Made by a program: the position numbers and the translations under genes
Part shown: piece by piece, positions 26,467-35,076 of the stretch
Numbering within the stretch: position 1 is the stretch's first letter
How the letters are laid out: each line of letters begins with the position of its first letter
The notes under the pieces: generated by a model
Told to the model about the DNA's origin: nothing
Seen by the model: the letters and a program-made list of their open reading frames with translations, nothing else
Databases searched by the model: none
Source of the DNA: Brevundimonas aveniformis DSM 17977
Lineage (GTDB): Bacteria; Pseudomonadota; Alphaproteobacteria; Caulobacterales; Caulobacteraceae
DNA: 64,000 nt
Reading direction: 5' to 3'
NCBI RefSeq assembly: GCF_000428765.1
Contig: NZ_AUAO01000001.1
Coordinates: 682,001-746,000, forward strand

Positions 26467-28292
26467 CAGTTTTCTCTCGCGATTGGATAGAGCCGGTAAC
26501 GCTCATCGTAGAAGGGCGTTCGTTCATAGAACCAGGCCAGACGGGCATCACCGTCAGCCGCGAAGGCCGGATCGGACGCCAGCCGCGCCTCGAACTCGGC
26601 TCGCAGAGCCGGATCGACCGCGAGCATCTGTTCGGCCAGAGGCGCGATGGCGTAGGCCTCGATATATTCGACCCGGTTGAAGATCTCGGGGAAGAAGCCC
26701 CAGGCGAAAAAGCTCTCCGACGACTGTGGCTCCAGCAACAAGACCACGATGTCGCCCATAGGCTGGTCGGTCGGGATGCGCACCGAACCGGTGGGGAAGG
26801 TCCAGGCGCGCGTCGCGACGACCGGTTCGCCCGCGGTCATCGGCACATGGCCCTCGTTCGGTTGCGCCGCAAAGGCTGCGTCGGGCAGGGTCAGCATCTC
26901 GACTTCCACGGTTCGTGGTGCCGTCAGCGCCTCCATCTGAACGCCGTGAAGACGCAGCCGTCTGATGACGTCGGCCCGGTAAGAGGGGACCCAGTAGGCG
27001 TCGGGGCGGTTCAGGCTGAGAGTCGACCGCGAGCCGTAGAAGGGCATCTGCCAGACCTCAGGGTCCGGCTCGCCCAGCCAGCGGATTTCGGTTCGGCCGG
27101 ATGCCGGGCTCTCATAGGTCTCGTAGCGGATGCCGAGAAACTGACGGGTGCCGATCGGTGCTTCCGCCGGCGCGAAGTTGGCCGGGATCTCAGCCGGACG
27201 CAGAGCCGCATCGGCCTGCCAGGCCTCCCGGAGTTCCAGCCCACGATCGGCCAGCAACCGCATCGCCGCCTCCAGAAACACATAGGTCCCCAGCACCCGC
27301 TGCTCGTGCGGTTTAAGGCTGTGGTTCTCGATCAGGATGGTCGGAATGTGCGCCGCCGAACCCCAGCCGTTGGAGAACCGCTCGCCCAGGCCGCCGTCGT
27401 AGAGACCGGCCCGCGGATTGCGGTCATCGAGCGCAAAAACCAGTTCGCCTGGGATGTGGTCCTGAGCAGACAGGGCGCTGTCAACAGTTGGTCTGAAAGT
27501 GGAATCGAGCCACCGCGCGGTCGCGGGGCTGCGACTGTAGATGCCGTCCTCGCCATTGTAGCCGTAGGTGACATCGTACTGGTAATCGATCCCGTCGGTC
27601 ACATGGATGTCGACATAGAGGTCCGGGCGGTAGCGGTGGATGAAGCCCATCAGGGCCTGCATCTCCGGCTGGTCCAGCTTCATGAAATCGCGGTTGAGGT
27701 TCTGGTTGGTGGCGGTGTTGCGCCAGCCCTGGATGCGCGGCCCTCGTTGGTTCGGCCGCGAATAGGCGCCTGAACGCTCGTGGCCGTCCACCGACAGGAT
27801 CGGGATCAGGATGAGATTGACCCGGTCCAGCAGATCGTCGCGACCGTAGAAGGCGATGTCGCGCAGCAGCATCATGCCGGCGTCCTTGCCGTCGATCTCG
27901 CCAGGATGGATGCCGGCCTGGGCCAGCAGCACCGGCTTGGACGGATCGAACTCGGCGCCGTCGCGCGAGGCGATGACGGCATAGATCGGGCGGCCCTCGG
28001 GACTGACCCCGAACTCCTCGATTCGGATCAGGTCAGACGCCGCGTCCAGCCGGTCGAACCAGGCGCGCGTCTCCGCATAGTCGGGAGAGAAATCGTGCTC
28101 CGGGTCGGCTTCGAACGCCGTGACCCAGGGGTCACTGGCTGGCCGCAGCAGGTCCCGGCTGGCCCCGTCCCATTCCGGCGCGGGCGGCAGGAAGGCCCGA
28201 TCCCACGGCTGGGCGTTGGCGGGACGATCTTGGGACATGGCGGGGCTCGCAATCAACAGGGCCGAGGCGACCAAGGCGGACAGAAAACGCAT
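26466..28292 (-). CDS. Secreted M14-family zinc carboxypeptidase
   Basis: A 608-residue protein with a Sec signal peptide (ALLIASPAMSQ). The zinc-binding motif HPGEIDGKDAGMM (HxxE) is near residue 133; NRDFMKLDQPE and a DIHVTDG segment supply substrate-binding residues and the third zinc ligand His; TILIENHSLKP contains the probable catalytic Glu. The C-terminal third is a beta-rich region. Probably a periplasmic peptidase, fitting the many other secreted peptidases in the window. Confidence 0.9.
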   Translation of the reverse strand: MRFLSALVASALLIASPAMSQDRPANAQPWDRAFLPPAPEWDGASRDLLRPASDPWVTAFEADPEHDFSPDYAETRAWFDRLDAASDLIRIEEFGVSPEGRPIYAVIASRDGAEFDPSKPVLLAQAGIHPGEIDGKDAGMMLLRDIAFYGRDDLLDRVNLILIPILSVDGHERSGAYSRPNQRGPRIQGWRNTATNQNLNRDFMKLDQPEMQALMGFIHRYRPDLYVDIHVTDGIDYQYDVTYGYNGEDGIYSRSPATARWLDSTFRPTVDSALSAQDHIPGELVFALDDRNPRAGLYDGGLGERFSNGWGSAAHIPTILIENHSLKPHEQRVLGTYVFLEAAMRLLADRGLELREAWQADAALRPAEIPANFAPAEAPIGTRQFLGIRYETYESPASGRTEIRWLGEPDPEVWQMPFYGSRSTLSLNRPDAYWVPSYRADVIRRLRLHGVQMEALTAPRTVEVEMLTLPDAAFAAQPNEGHVPMTAGEPVVATRAWTFPTGSVRIPTDQPMGDIVVLLLEPQSSESFFAWGFFPEIFNRVEYIEAYAIAPLAEQMLAVDPALRAEFEARLASDPAFAADGDARLAWFYERTPFYDERYRLYPIAREN

Positions 28293-28339
28293 CAGGGTTC
28301 ATTCCTCGGTTTGCCGGGCGAGGCAAGCGCGGCGTTTGA

Positions 28340-28972
28340 TCAGGGCGCGGCTTCGGCTGGGGCTTCGGCGGTCGTCAGAGCTTCGGTCGCGGCCGATGCC
28401 TCCGGGAGGGCCAACGATAGGGTCGCGAGGATCAGATAGACGGCGACCTGCAGGCCAACCAGGACCGCAAACAACCAACGGCGCCGGGTGAGGGCGGCCG
28501 GAACCGTCAGGAAGACATAGACGCCGAGCGTCGTCAGATAGTGCCAGACCAGAGTCTGCTGCTGGCCGTGGGCGGCGTTGACCCCGAGGATCACGCCCAC
28601 GCTCATGGCGTTGGCCAGGACCGTCAGCAGCAGCACGGTTCGCTTGTTGGCCCAGAAGTGGTCGTCCAGGCTGGAGGGCGTGTCCTCAGCTTCTGGAAAG
28701 ATCAGGGACGCCGCGATGAAATAGACAGCGGCGATGACCAGGCCGGCGATGATCAGGCCATAGCTGTAAGGAAGCGCGCGAAAGCTGTTCCAGGCCGAGT
28801 CCCAGAAGGTGGCGATATCCAGCGCAACAAACAGCGCCAGGAGCGGCGTCATCCATCCGACCCGGACCGTCCGCCGATGCTTGAAGGCGCGCGCCGCGCC
28901 GGTCGCCATGACCGCCACCGACAGGCCCAGAACCAGGCCGTAGAACGAAAAGAAAAACTCGAACGCACTCAT
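28340..28972 (-). CDS. Multi-pass membrane protein, tandem-array copy A
   Basis: A 210-residue protein with about six membrane helices. It starts MSAFEFFFSFYGLVLGLSV and has VGWMTPLLALFVALDIATFW, then SLIFPEAEDTPSSLDDHFWANKR, the same layout as copies C and D downstream in the array. An Ala/Glu-rich tail ends the protein. The open frame continues to 29293 but that part is in another gene's antisense or a remnant region. No function is known to me; it may be a small sensor or channel-like protein. Confidence 0.85.
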   Translation of the reverse strand: MSAFEFFFSFYGLVLGLSVAVMATGAARAFKHRRTVRVGWMTPLLALFVALDIATFWDSAWNSFRALPYSYGLIIAGLVIAAVYFIAASLIFPEAEDTPSSLDDHFWANKRTVLLLTVLANAMSVGVILGVNAAHGQQQTLVWHYLTTLGVYVFLTVPAALTRRRWLFAVLVGLQVAVYLILATLSLALPEASAATEALTTAEAPAEAAP

Positions 28973-29004
28973 TGGGACACCTGAAAATCGGCGGCTGTAC
29001 AGAC

Positions 29005-29097
29005 CTAACAGGCGCTCAGCGCCCGGGCGACCGGCAAGAGGCCGTAGACACCGAACATGAAGTCGAAGGCGTCGGTCATGCCGATCGTCGGATCCAT
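29005..29097 (-). pseudogene. Short remnant of the same membrane-protein family
   Basis: A 30-codon frame whose product reads MTDAFDFMFGVYGLLPVARAL from residue 7, recognisably the N-terminal helix of the array family, then stops (TAG). It is too short to fold like the others. I infer a decayed copy left between A and B; it could also be a tiny translated peptide. Confidence 0.5.
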
Positions 29098-29111
29098 GGC
29101 CTGTCCTTCGC

Positions 29112-29303
29112 TCAGCTCGCCGGCGTCGCTTCCCAGCCGCCTTGTCCGAACACCAACACGGCGCTCTCGCCCACACTCCACAGGGTATAGGCCAGAACCA
29201 GAATGAGCGCCGCAACCGCCACCTTGCGCCAGGGGGCCAGGGCGGCGGTGGCCATGCCAAGCAGCAGCCCATACAGGGCAAACAGCAGATCAAACTGGGT
29301 CAT
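29112..29303 (-). CDS. Two-helix membrane protein, truncated array copy B
   Basis: A 63-residue protein beginning MTQFDLLFALYGLLLGMAT, matching the first helix of the array family, with a second helix (VAALILVLAYTLWSVGESA) and no further domain. ATG at 29303 was chosen; a GTG six bases upstream overlaps the stop of copy C. Either a shortened paralog that still makes a small membrane protein or a decaying gene. Confidence 0.6.
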   Translation of the reverse strand: MTQFDLLFALYGLLLGMATAALAPWRKVAVAALILVLAYTLWSVGESAVLVFGQGGWEATPAS

Positions 29304-29309
29304 GGCCAC

Positions 29310-29858
29310 CTATCCGTAACTCACGAAGGCGGGGGCGATGTTGACCAGGCAGTGCAGCCCCATCAGCCCCAGATTGATCCTCCCGTTGCGGATGATCATC
29401 GGCAGGATCAGCAGGATGAAGAACAGACTGATCAGCGCCCACCTCAAGGGCGGGATCTCCAAGCCTCCCATCACGCTGCTGAAAAAACCGACCGCGTTGG
29501 CGAACAGAACGCCGCCCAGCACATAGCGTTTGTGGGTGTCGAAATAGTCGTCCAGCGTCTCCCACTCGGTGGCGTCTTTCGGAAAAACCATCGAGGCGGC
29601 GAGGAAGTAGGGCAGGGCGATCAGCAGGCCGAGAAAGATGCTGGCATAGGTGATCGTCACACCCTGCAAGGCGATCCAGCTGGTCACCCAGAAGGTCGAG
29701 ATGTCGATAATCACCAGCAGCGCCAGCATCGGCGTCAGCCAGCCCAGTTTGACCGCCTTGCGCGCCCGCAAGGCATCGGCCAGCCCGGTCATCGCCACCG
29801 CCGCCGACAACCCCAGCAGCAGGCCGAAGAAGCTGAAATAGAACTCGAATGCGCTCAA
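29310..29858 (-). CDS. Multi-pass membrane protein, tandem-array copy C
   Basis: A 182-residue protein with about six helices: N-terminal MSAFEFYFSFFGLLLGLSA, VKLGWLTPMLALLVIIDISTFW, SMVFPKDATEWETLDDYFDTHKR, then three C-terminal helices. Starts with TTG at 29858, preceded by a strong GGGAGGGG. Its upstream region begins right after a 37-base copy of the ubiD 3' end (29889-29925), showing that it arose by tandem duplication with copy D. Confidence 0.85.
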   Translation of the reverse strand: MSAFEFYFSFFGLLLGLSAAVAMTGLADALRARKAVKLGWLTPMLALLVIIDISTFWVTSWIALQGVTITYASIFLGLLIALPYFLAASMVFPKDATEWETLDDYFDTHKRYVLGGVLFANAVGFFSSVMGGLEIPPLRWALISLFFILLILPMIIRNGRINLGLMGLHCLVNIAPAFVSYG

Positions 29859-29888
29859 ACCGGCCCCTCCCCGAGCGATTCAGAAGAT

Positions 29889-29925
29889 GACCCTACCGCC
29901 AGATCGGCGTTCCGTCACCCGGCAG
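29889..29925 (-). repeat. Duplicated 3' tail of ubiD (copy of 30539-30575)
   Basis: This 37-base stretch repeats 30539-30575 with one mismatch, at a distance of 650 bases. On the minus strand it still encodes [10 protein letters not shown] and a TAG, the exact C-terminus of UbiD, but is attached to nothing upstream. It marks the border of a tandem duplication that produced copies C and D. Confidence 0.9.
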
Positions 29926-29932
29926 CCCGTCT

Positions 29933-30511
29933 CTAGTTCAGAAAAGCCACGCCCCCCATAAAGAACAGGTAGAACAGGATCATCAGGGTCAGCATCACGG
30001 CATTGGCGGTCCGGTTGCGCACGAAACAGATCGCCAGCATCAGCGGGAACAGCCACACCGCCACGATCAGGATGAACGGCGAAGTCCAGTAGGTCTGCAC
30101 CGCCCCCCAACCGCCGGCCACGCCTAAGAGCGCCGTGTGAGAGAGGGTCTTGGCCGTCCACACCCCGCCGACGACCCAACGCTTGTGCCGGTCATAGAAC
30201 TCATCCAGCGACGGCCAGGTGTCCAGATCGTCCGGGAACACCAGCGACGACGCCAGATAATAGATCCCGGCGATGGCCATGCCGATCAGTAGCAGTAGAT
30301 AACCGGGCTCAACGTCCTGCATCCGGGTCCAGGACACCGACCAGAACGACGCCACATCCAGCAGCACGAATAGCGCGAGCAGCGGCGTCACCCAGCCCAG
30401 CCGGATCGCCTCGCGCCGTCGCAACACCTTGCCAAAGCCGGTGATCACCTCCACCACCGACAGCCCCAGGATCAGGCCAAAGAAGCCAAAAAAGAACTCA
30501 AACCCGCTCAT
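29933..30511 (-). CDS. Multi-pass membrane protein, tandem-array copy D
   Basis: A 192-residue protein with about six helices, closest in layout to copy C: MSGFEFFFGFFGLILGLSV, IRLGWVTPLLALFVLLDVASFW, SLVFPDDLDTWPSLDEFYDRHKR. The cytoplasmic-looking loop with FP, then LD, then KR is the best-conserved element of the family. It lies 31 bases downstream of ubiD on the same strand and is probably in its transcript. Confidence 0.85.
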   Translation of the reverse strand: MSGFEFFFGFFGLILGLSVVEVITGFGKVLRRREAIRLGWVTPLLALFVLLDVASFWSVSWTRMQDVEPGYLLLLIGMAIAGIYYLASSLVFPDDLDTWPSLDEFYDRHKRWVVGGVWTAKTLSHTALLGVAGGWGAVQTYWTSPFILIVAVWLFPLMLAICFVRNRTANAVMLTLMILFYLFFMGGVAFLN

Positions 30512-30542
30512 AGTGCCGCCCCCGTTGGCTCAGGGCGCGACC

Positions 30543-32072
30543 CTACCGCCAGATCGGTGTTCCGTCACCCGGCAGGCCAAGGCGCTCCCACATCTCGGAC
30601 ACGCGCTCCACTACCGCCTCATCCATGCGGATCTCCTCCCCCCATTCGCGCTTGGTTTCGGGGGGCCATTTGTCGGTGGCGTCCAGGCCGATTTTGGAGC
30701 CGAGGCCGCTCTCAGGGGACGCGAAATCCAGATAGTCGATCGGGGTGTTTTCGATGACGGTGATGTCGCGGGCGGGGTCCATCTTGGTGGAGATGGCCCA
30801 CATGACATCCTTCCAGTCGCGGGCGTTCACGTCGTGGTCCACGACGATGATCCACTTGGTGTACATGAACTGGCGCAGATAGCTCCAGCAGCCCATCATC
30901 ACCCGCTTGGCATGGCCGGGGTAGGCCTTCTTCATCGAGACGACGGCGATGCGATAGCTGCACCCCTCGGGCGGCAGCCAGAAGTCGGAGATCTCAGGGA
31001 ACTGCTGCTGGAGCAGGGGGATGAAGACCTCGTTCAGCGCCTCGCCCAGCACGCTGGGTTCGTCCGGCGGACGGCCGGTGAAGGTGGTCAGATAGATGGG
31101 GTCGCGGCGCATGGTGATGGCGGTGGCCACGAACACCGGGAAGGTCTCGACCGAGTTGTAATAGCCGGTGTGGTCGCCGTAGGGGCCTTCGGGCGCGTGT
31201 TCGTCCAGGAGGACGTGGCCCTCGATGACGATCTCGGCCTGGGCCGGGACCATCAGCGGCACGGTCTTGCAGGCCACCAGCTCGGCCTTGGCCCCACGCA
31301 GCAGGCCGGCGAACTGGTATTCCGACAGGGTGTCCGGCACGGGCGTGACGGCGGCCAGGATGGTGCCCGGATCGGCCCCCAGAACGATGGCGGCGGGCAG
31401 GGGCTCGCGCTTTCCGGCCTGTTTGTGCCGGGCATAGTGTTGTGCCCCGCCTCGGTGGGCCAGCCAGCGCATGATGGCGCGGTCCTTGCCCAGGACCTGC
31501 ATCCGGTAGATGCCGAGGTTGAAGTCGTCCTCGCGGGCGTCCGACGGCCCCTTGGTCACCACCAGTCCCCAGGTGATCAGCGGCGCGGGCTCTCCGGGCC
31601 AGCAGCCCTGGATCGGCAGGGCGGTCAGGTCGATGTCCTCGCCCTTCAGCACCACCTCATGCACTGGGGCCGACTTCTGCACCTTGGGCCGCATGGTCAT
31701 GGCGGTGGACACCATGGGCAGCATCTCGACGGCACCAGCCATATCGCGTGGTGGGGTCGGGTTGCGCAGGTCCGCCAGGATATTGCCGACCTCGCGCATC
31801 TGGGCGGCGGTGGTGCGTGATGTCTTGCCCAGGGTGACGCCCATGGCCACGCGCTTCACCGTGCCGAACAGATTGGCCAGGCAGGGGATGGGGCTGATCG
31901 AGCCATCCGGCATGACCGGCTTTTCAAAGATCACCGCCGGGCCGCCGTTTCGCAGCAGCCGGGTCTGGATCTCGGTCATCTCCAGATGGGTGGCGACGGG
32001 CTCCGAAACGCGGACGAGTTCGCCCTCGGCTTCGAGCATCTGGATGAAGTCGCGCAGGGACTTGTAGGCCAT
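30543..32072 (-). CDS. ubiD: UbiD family decarboxylase
   Basis: A 509-residue prenylated-FMN-dependent decarboxylase; in ubiquinone synthesis it removes the carboxyl group from 3-polyprenyl-4-hydroxybenzoate. Seen: [20 protein letters not shown] at the N-terminus, FGGARDIE-region equivalent replaced by [15 protein letters not shown], and the metal/active-site segment [22 protein letters not shown] with the conserved Glu pair. The flavin prenyltransferase ubiX is not in the window. The last 11 codons (stop included) are duplicated 650 bases downstream. Confidence 0.95.
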   Translation of the reverse strand: MAYKSLRDFIQMLEAEGELVRVSEPVATHLEMTEIQTRLLRNGGPAVIFEKPVMPDGSISPIPCLANLFGTVKRVAMGVTLGKTSRTTAAQMREVGNILADLRNPTPPRDMAGAVEMLPMVSTAMTMRPKVQKSAPVHEVVLKGEDIDLTALPIQGCWPGEPAPLITWGLVVTKGPSDAREDDFNLGIYRMQVLGKDRAIMRWLAHRGGAQHYARHKQAGKREPLPAAIVLGADPGTILAAVTPVPDTLSEYQFAGLLRGAKAELVACKTVPLMVPAQAEIVIEGHVLLDEHAPEGPYGDHTGYYNSVETFPVFVATAITMRRDPIYLTTFTGRPPDEPSVLGEALNEVFIPLLQQQFPEISDFWLPPEGCSYRIAVVSMKKAYPGHAKRVMMGCWSYLRQFMYTKWIIVVDHDVNARDWKDVMWAISTKMDPARDITVIENTPIDYLDFASPESGLGSKIGLDATDKWPPETKREWGEEIRMDEAVVERVSEMWERLGLPGDGTPIWR

Positions 32073-32157
32073 GACGACCGCTTAGTCCGATGGACCGGTT
32101 CTGTCACCTTGGCGGAGCACGCCGGGCGGGATAGCGTCACAACAGGGAGATTTCGCC

Positions 32158-32565
32158 ATGCGCCACCTCATCGCCGTTCTCACGCTGATCTGCGGGCTCT
32201 GGATCGCCGCGCCGGTTCAGGCCCAGGTCCGGTCGGCCGATGCGGTCCCGTCCGTGGCCGAGACCCGCTGGAGCGGCGTCTTTGACTGGTCGAATGGAGA
32301 GGTCCGTGACGCCACCCTCTATTTCCGCTCGGACGGGGTGCTGATCTACGCCTATGACGGCGCCACCTACGACAACGGCCGGTGGGTTCAGCGCGAACAG
32401 CTGGTCACCTTCAACACCAATGATTATTTCGCCGTCTTTACCGGCCTGCTGGACGGGACGTCGTTCGTCGGGGTCAGCCACAATCAGGGCGGGGACATCG
32501 GCCGGATGGAGTTCACGCGCTCTGACGCCGCCGACGCCTACGGGCGACCCGGCCCCAAGGGCTGA
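32158..32565 (+). CDS. Secreted hypothetical protein
   Basis: A 135-residue protein with a clear Sec signal peptide (cleavage after APVQAQ, about residue 23) and a small beta-rich body containing WSGVFDWSNGEVRD and YAYDGATYDNGRW. No family recognised. Divergent from ubiD; a GGGAGA precedes the ATG. Confidence 0.75.
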   Translation: MRHLIAVLTLICGLWIAAPVQAQVRSADAVPSVAETRWSGVFDWSNGEVRDATLYFRSDGVLIYAYDGATYDNGRWVQREQLVTFNTNDYFAVFTGLLDGTSFVGVSHNQGGDIGRMEFTRSDAADAYGRPGPKG

Positions 32566-32574
32566 TCTGTACCG

Positions 32575-32823
32575 TTAGCCGGCGCGCTGGTCGGAATGCA
32601 GCGCCCATAGAGGCAGACGAAGGGCCTTCAGCGCGGCGCCGACCTGAAGGCTGTCGAGGTGCAGGCGCCCCGCCTCGGCCCGTCGTTCGTCTTCAGGCGA
32701 CAGGCTCAGCGCCTCAGCCAGGCGCTCGACGCTCTGGCCGCGCGCTTCGCGCCAGCGTTTCAGGCGCGCCCCGATGGCGGCGTCGGCCGGGTCGACCGGA
32801 TCAAATCGCAGCAGCGTTCCCAT
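32575..32823 (-). CDS. Small XRE-like helix-turn-helix protein
   Basis: An 82-residue protein whose core IGARLKRWREARGQSVERLAEALSLSPEDERRAEAGR matches the shape of an HTH_3/XRE domain: first helix, turn with Gly-Gln, recognition helix, and a following acidic helix. Probably a small DNA-binding regulator; its target is unknown. It converges on the secreted protein gene at 32158-32565. Confidence 0.7.
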   Translation of the reverse strand: MGTLLRFDPVDPADAAIGARLKRWREARGQSVERLAEALSLSPEDERRAEAGRLHLDSLQVGAALKALRLPLWALHSDQRAG

Positions 32824-32881
32824 GGGCGCCTCCCGGCTCCGGGATGTCCTGACCCGACTGTGGCTCCGTGCGGCCGCTCTA

Positions 32882-33739
32882 TCAAGCCTTCAGCCAGTCG
32901 AAGACCTCGTCCCACAGAGCCTCCATGCTGCGGCGCACGGCGCCGTCATGGCCGATGCGCTTGACGCCGTAGTCCGACGCCTGGCGTGCGACGATCTCGG
33001 TCGAGGCACCAGGATAGATCTTCAACAACTCCGGCGCTGTCACCGCATTGGCGATGGGATCGTCAGCGAAGACCCAGGACCGGATGGGGGCGGCGACCCC
33101 TTCGAAATCATGGGGCCTCAGGCGGTCGGCCAGCTCGTCGCGGAAATAGGCGGGCTTGAGGCACCAGCGCTTCCAGGTTTCGAAGGCTCCGCGCGGAAGG
33201 TCGGCCCCGGCCCACAGGCCGCCGCCCTTCACATAGCCGTGGCGGGCCAGGCTGAGCGGCCCGAACAGATGCCAGAAGATCAGCTCGAGCGGCTGGTTCG
33301 ACAGGTGGTGCGCGCGCCAGTAGCCGATGCCGACCGACAGAAAGGCGTGCCGGTCGATGCGGGCGTGGTTGGGCATGAAACCGACGAAGTGCCCGCCGAC
33401 GCTGTGGCCGATATGGCCGATGGACACGCCAGGCGCCGCCGCAATCAGGGCCTCCAGCGCGGCGGGCATATCCAGCCGGCCCCAGTCGGAATAGTCCATC
33501 TGCATCGCGGCCAGATCGTCCGGGCGCGACCCGGCGATGCCGCGATAGTCATAGGTCAGGACCGCCGCGCCTCGCCCCGCCAGATGCCGCGCCATCCGGT
33601 CATAGAAGCCCTTGGGATAGCCGGTGCCGGCCGAGATCAGCACCGCCAGCGTCGGCTCTGCCGCCGAGGTCATCCGCATCGACAGGGGAAAGCCGTCTTC
33701 AGCCGGCTGGATAAAGTCGCGAACGAAGGGTTCGGTCAT
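32882..33739 (-). CDS. Alpha/beta hydrolase
   Basis: A 285-residue serine hydrolase. The nucleophile elbow is GHSVGGHF near residue 113; the oxyanion region is STGTGYPKGFYD-like (VLISAGTGYPKGFYDRMARHLA), the acid lies in VFADDPIAN, and the catalytic His is probably in IGHDGAVRR. Related to the group of predicted hydrolases that act on acyl esters; substrate unknown. Confidence 0.85.
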   Translation of the reverse strand: MTEPFVRDFIQPAEDGFPLSMRMTSAAEPTLAVLISAGTGYPKGFYDRMARHLAGRGAAVLTYDYRGIAGSRPDDLAAMQMDYSDWGRLDMPAALEALIAAAPGVSIGHIGHSVGGHFVGFMPNHARIDRHAFLSVGIGYWRAHHLSNQPLELIFWHLFGPLSLARHGYVKGGGLWAGADLPRGAFETWKRWCLKPAYFRDELADRLRPHDFEGVAAPIRSWVFADDPIANAVTAPELLKIYPGASTEIVARQASDYGVKRIGHDGAVRRSMEALWDEVFDWLKA

Positions 33740-33795
33740 GGGTCCGTCCTGTTTCGGAACCCAGTCTGTCGGGATGACGCCGCGTCAGGCAAGCC

Positions 33796-34290
33796 CTAGT
33801 CAGCAGGCCGATAGGTGAAGTCGTAGGTCGCGCTCCAGGTCGCGCCGCCGTCGCTGGAGCTTTCACCGTTCTGGCGCACCCTGCCGCCGTCGATGGGCCG
33901 CACGGTCATGCGCTGCAGATTGTCGCCGTTGCCGGCGACCACCACGATGGCGCCGTCGACCGCGTCGCCGACGAACATCGTCACCACGCCGTTGCTGTCG
34001 ATATAGAACTGTTTCCAGCGACCGTCGGCGGCGTCGAACGCCGAATAGGAGTGGCCGCGATAGTCCAGCGGCTGGCCCTGACGGTTCATCGTCTGATGAT
34101 AGGCCTCCTCGACGGCGCAGCCGTTCGCGACCGAGACAATGCGGCTGGTGGCGACATCCACCTCCGTGCCCGTCGGACTGACGATCCAGTCACCGACCCA
34201 GAAGTTGAAGGCCGAATGATCGGCGTCCGAACAGTCGATGGGAGCGGGTTGGGCCTGCAGCAGCAGGCTGAGGCCGAGAACGCTCAACAT
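33796..34290 (-). CDS. Secreted DUF1579-like protein
   Basis: A 164-residue protein with a short signal peptide (LGLSLLLQAQ) and HSAFNFWVGDWIVSPTG, AVEEAYHQTMNRQGQPLDYRGHS, WKQFYIDSNGVVTMF. The FxxGxW plus repeated beta strands resemble the DUF1579 / lipocalin-like group found in many Gram-negatives. Function unknown. Confidence 0.75.
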   Translation of the reverse strand: MLSVLGLSLLLQAQPAPIDCSDADHSAFNFWVGDWIVSPTGTEVDVATSRIVSVANGCAVEEAYHQTMNRQGQPLDYRGHSYSAFDAADGRWKQFYIDSNGVVTMFVGDAVDGAIVVVAGNGDNLQRMTVRPIDGGRVRQNGESSSDGGATWSATYDFTYRPAD

Positions 34291-34309
34291 GATCTTCCTC
34301 CCCTTGGGA

Positions 34310-34660
34310 TCAGTCCGTCCCGATGTCGGGATGCGCCTTCGACAGGCGTTTGGGCGCGGCGTGGCGCCAGCGGCGGCCCAGCATGGTCTTCAGCCACGCC
34401 GGGTCGACCGAAGCCAGCCGGGCGAGGACGATCGGATAGTTCCGGTAGTGATCGGTGAAGTGGAAGGCCTCGGGATCCATCTCGATCAGCAGCTCGCGCT
34501 CGTCGAGGCTGGTCAGGTGGACCGCCACGCTGTCATCCAGATGCGGGCGCAGCCAGGTGAAGAACTTGCCCCGAACCTTGAACGATGGCTCGCCATATGA
34601 CGTCGAGCGCTCGACCTCGGGGAATGACAGGATCAGGGACTCGACCTCGTCAGGAGTCAT
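34310..34660 (-). CDS. MmcQ/YjbR family DNA-binding-like protein
   Basis: A 116-residue protein: MTPDEVESLILSFPEVERS, TSYGEPSFKVRGKFFTWL, VHLTSLDERELLIEMDPEAF and a C-terminal WLKTMLGRRWRHAAPKR match the MmcQ/YjbR (DUF419) fold, a small CyaY-like protein. Start at 34660 overlaps the upstream stop (ATGA). Role unknown. Confidence 0.88.
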   Translation of the reverse strand: MTPDEVESLILSFPEVERSTSYGEPSFKVRGKFFTWLRPHLDDSVAVHLTSLDERELLIEMDPEAFHFTDHYRNYPIVLARLASVDPAWLKTMLGRRWRHAAPKRLSKAHPDIGTD

Positions 34661-35076
34661 ATGGCGGCCTCCCGCTCGACGGCTGCGGTCGCGGCGACCT
34701 CGGAGCGCTGCATGCGAAAGGTTCCAGACCAATCGCCATAGATGATCCAGTCTCCAGCGATGCTGTTTCCGTCGCCGGAAATCGTCCCGACATAGTCAAT
34801 GGTGTGGATGTGACCGCCGCCCTGGGGTGATTTGGTGAAGGTCAGGACGCCGTTCTGGTGCGATCCCTCCAAGGTGGCGGGAACGAAAACGATCGCGACG
34901 CCGTCGGCGTCGAAGCTGTTCTCCTCCGTGCGCCCCTCGATGAAACCTCCCCTATCCACCAGATAGGCCGTAAAGGGCGTCGGAGGCCAATCGTCGCCCG
35001 GATTCAACTCCGAATCGGTCGGAAAGAAGTAGACGCCCGACCAACGCCCGCTGAGATCGATCCGCCCCTCCGTCAT
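34657..35076 (-). CDS. Hypothetical protein
   Basis: A 139-residue protein without signal peptide, with a regular beta-rich pattern: IDLSGRWSGVYFFP, GTISGDGNSIAGDWIIYGDWSGTF. I do not recognise the family. An ATG at 35076 shares one base with the ggt stop; a GTG three bases upstream is the alternative. It sits between ggt and the MmcQ-like gene. Confidence 0.75.
   Translation of the reverse strand: MTEGRIDLSGRWSGVYFFPTDSELNPGDDWPPTPFTAYLVDRGGFIEGRTEENSFDADGVAIVFVPATLEGSHQNGVLTFTKSPQGGGHIHTIDYVGTISGDGNSIAGDWIIYGDWSGTFRMQRSEVAATAAVEREAAI

Noticed and set aside
30429..31820. 463-codon open frame on the plus strand opposite ubiD
   Set aside because: His/Gly/Asp-rich composition typical of an antisense frame in a high-GC gene; the minus strand encodes a full UbiD.
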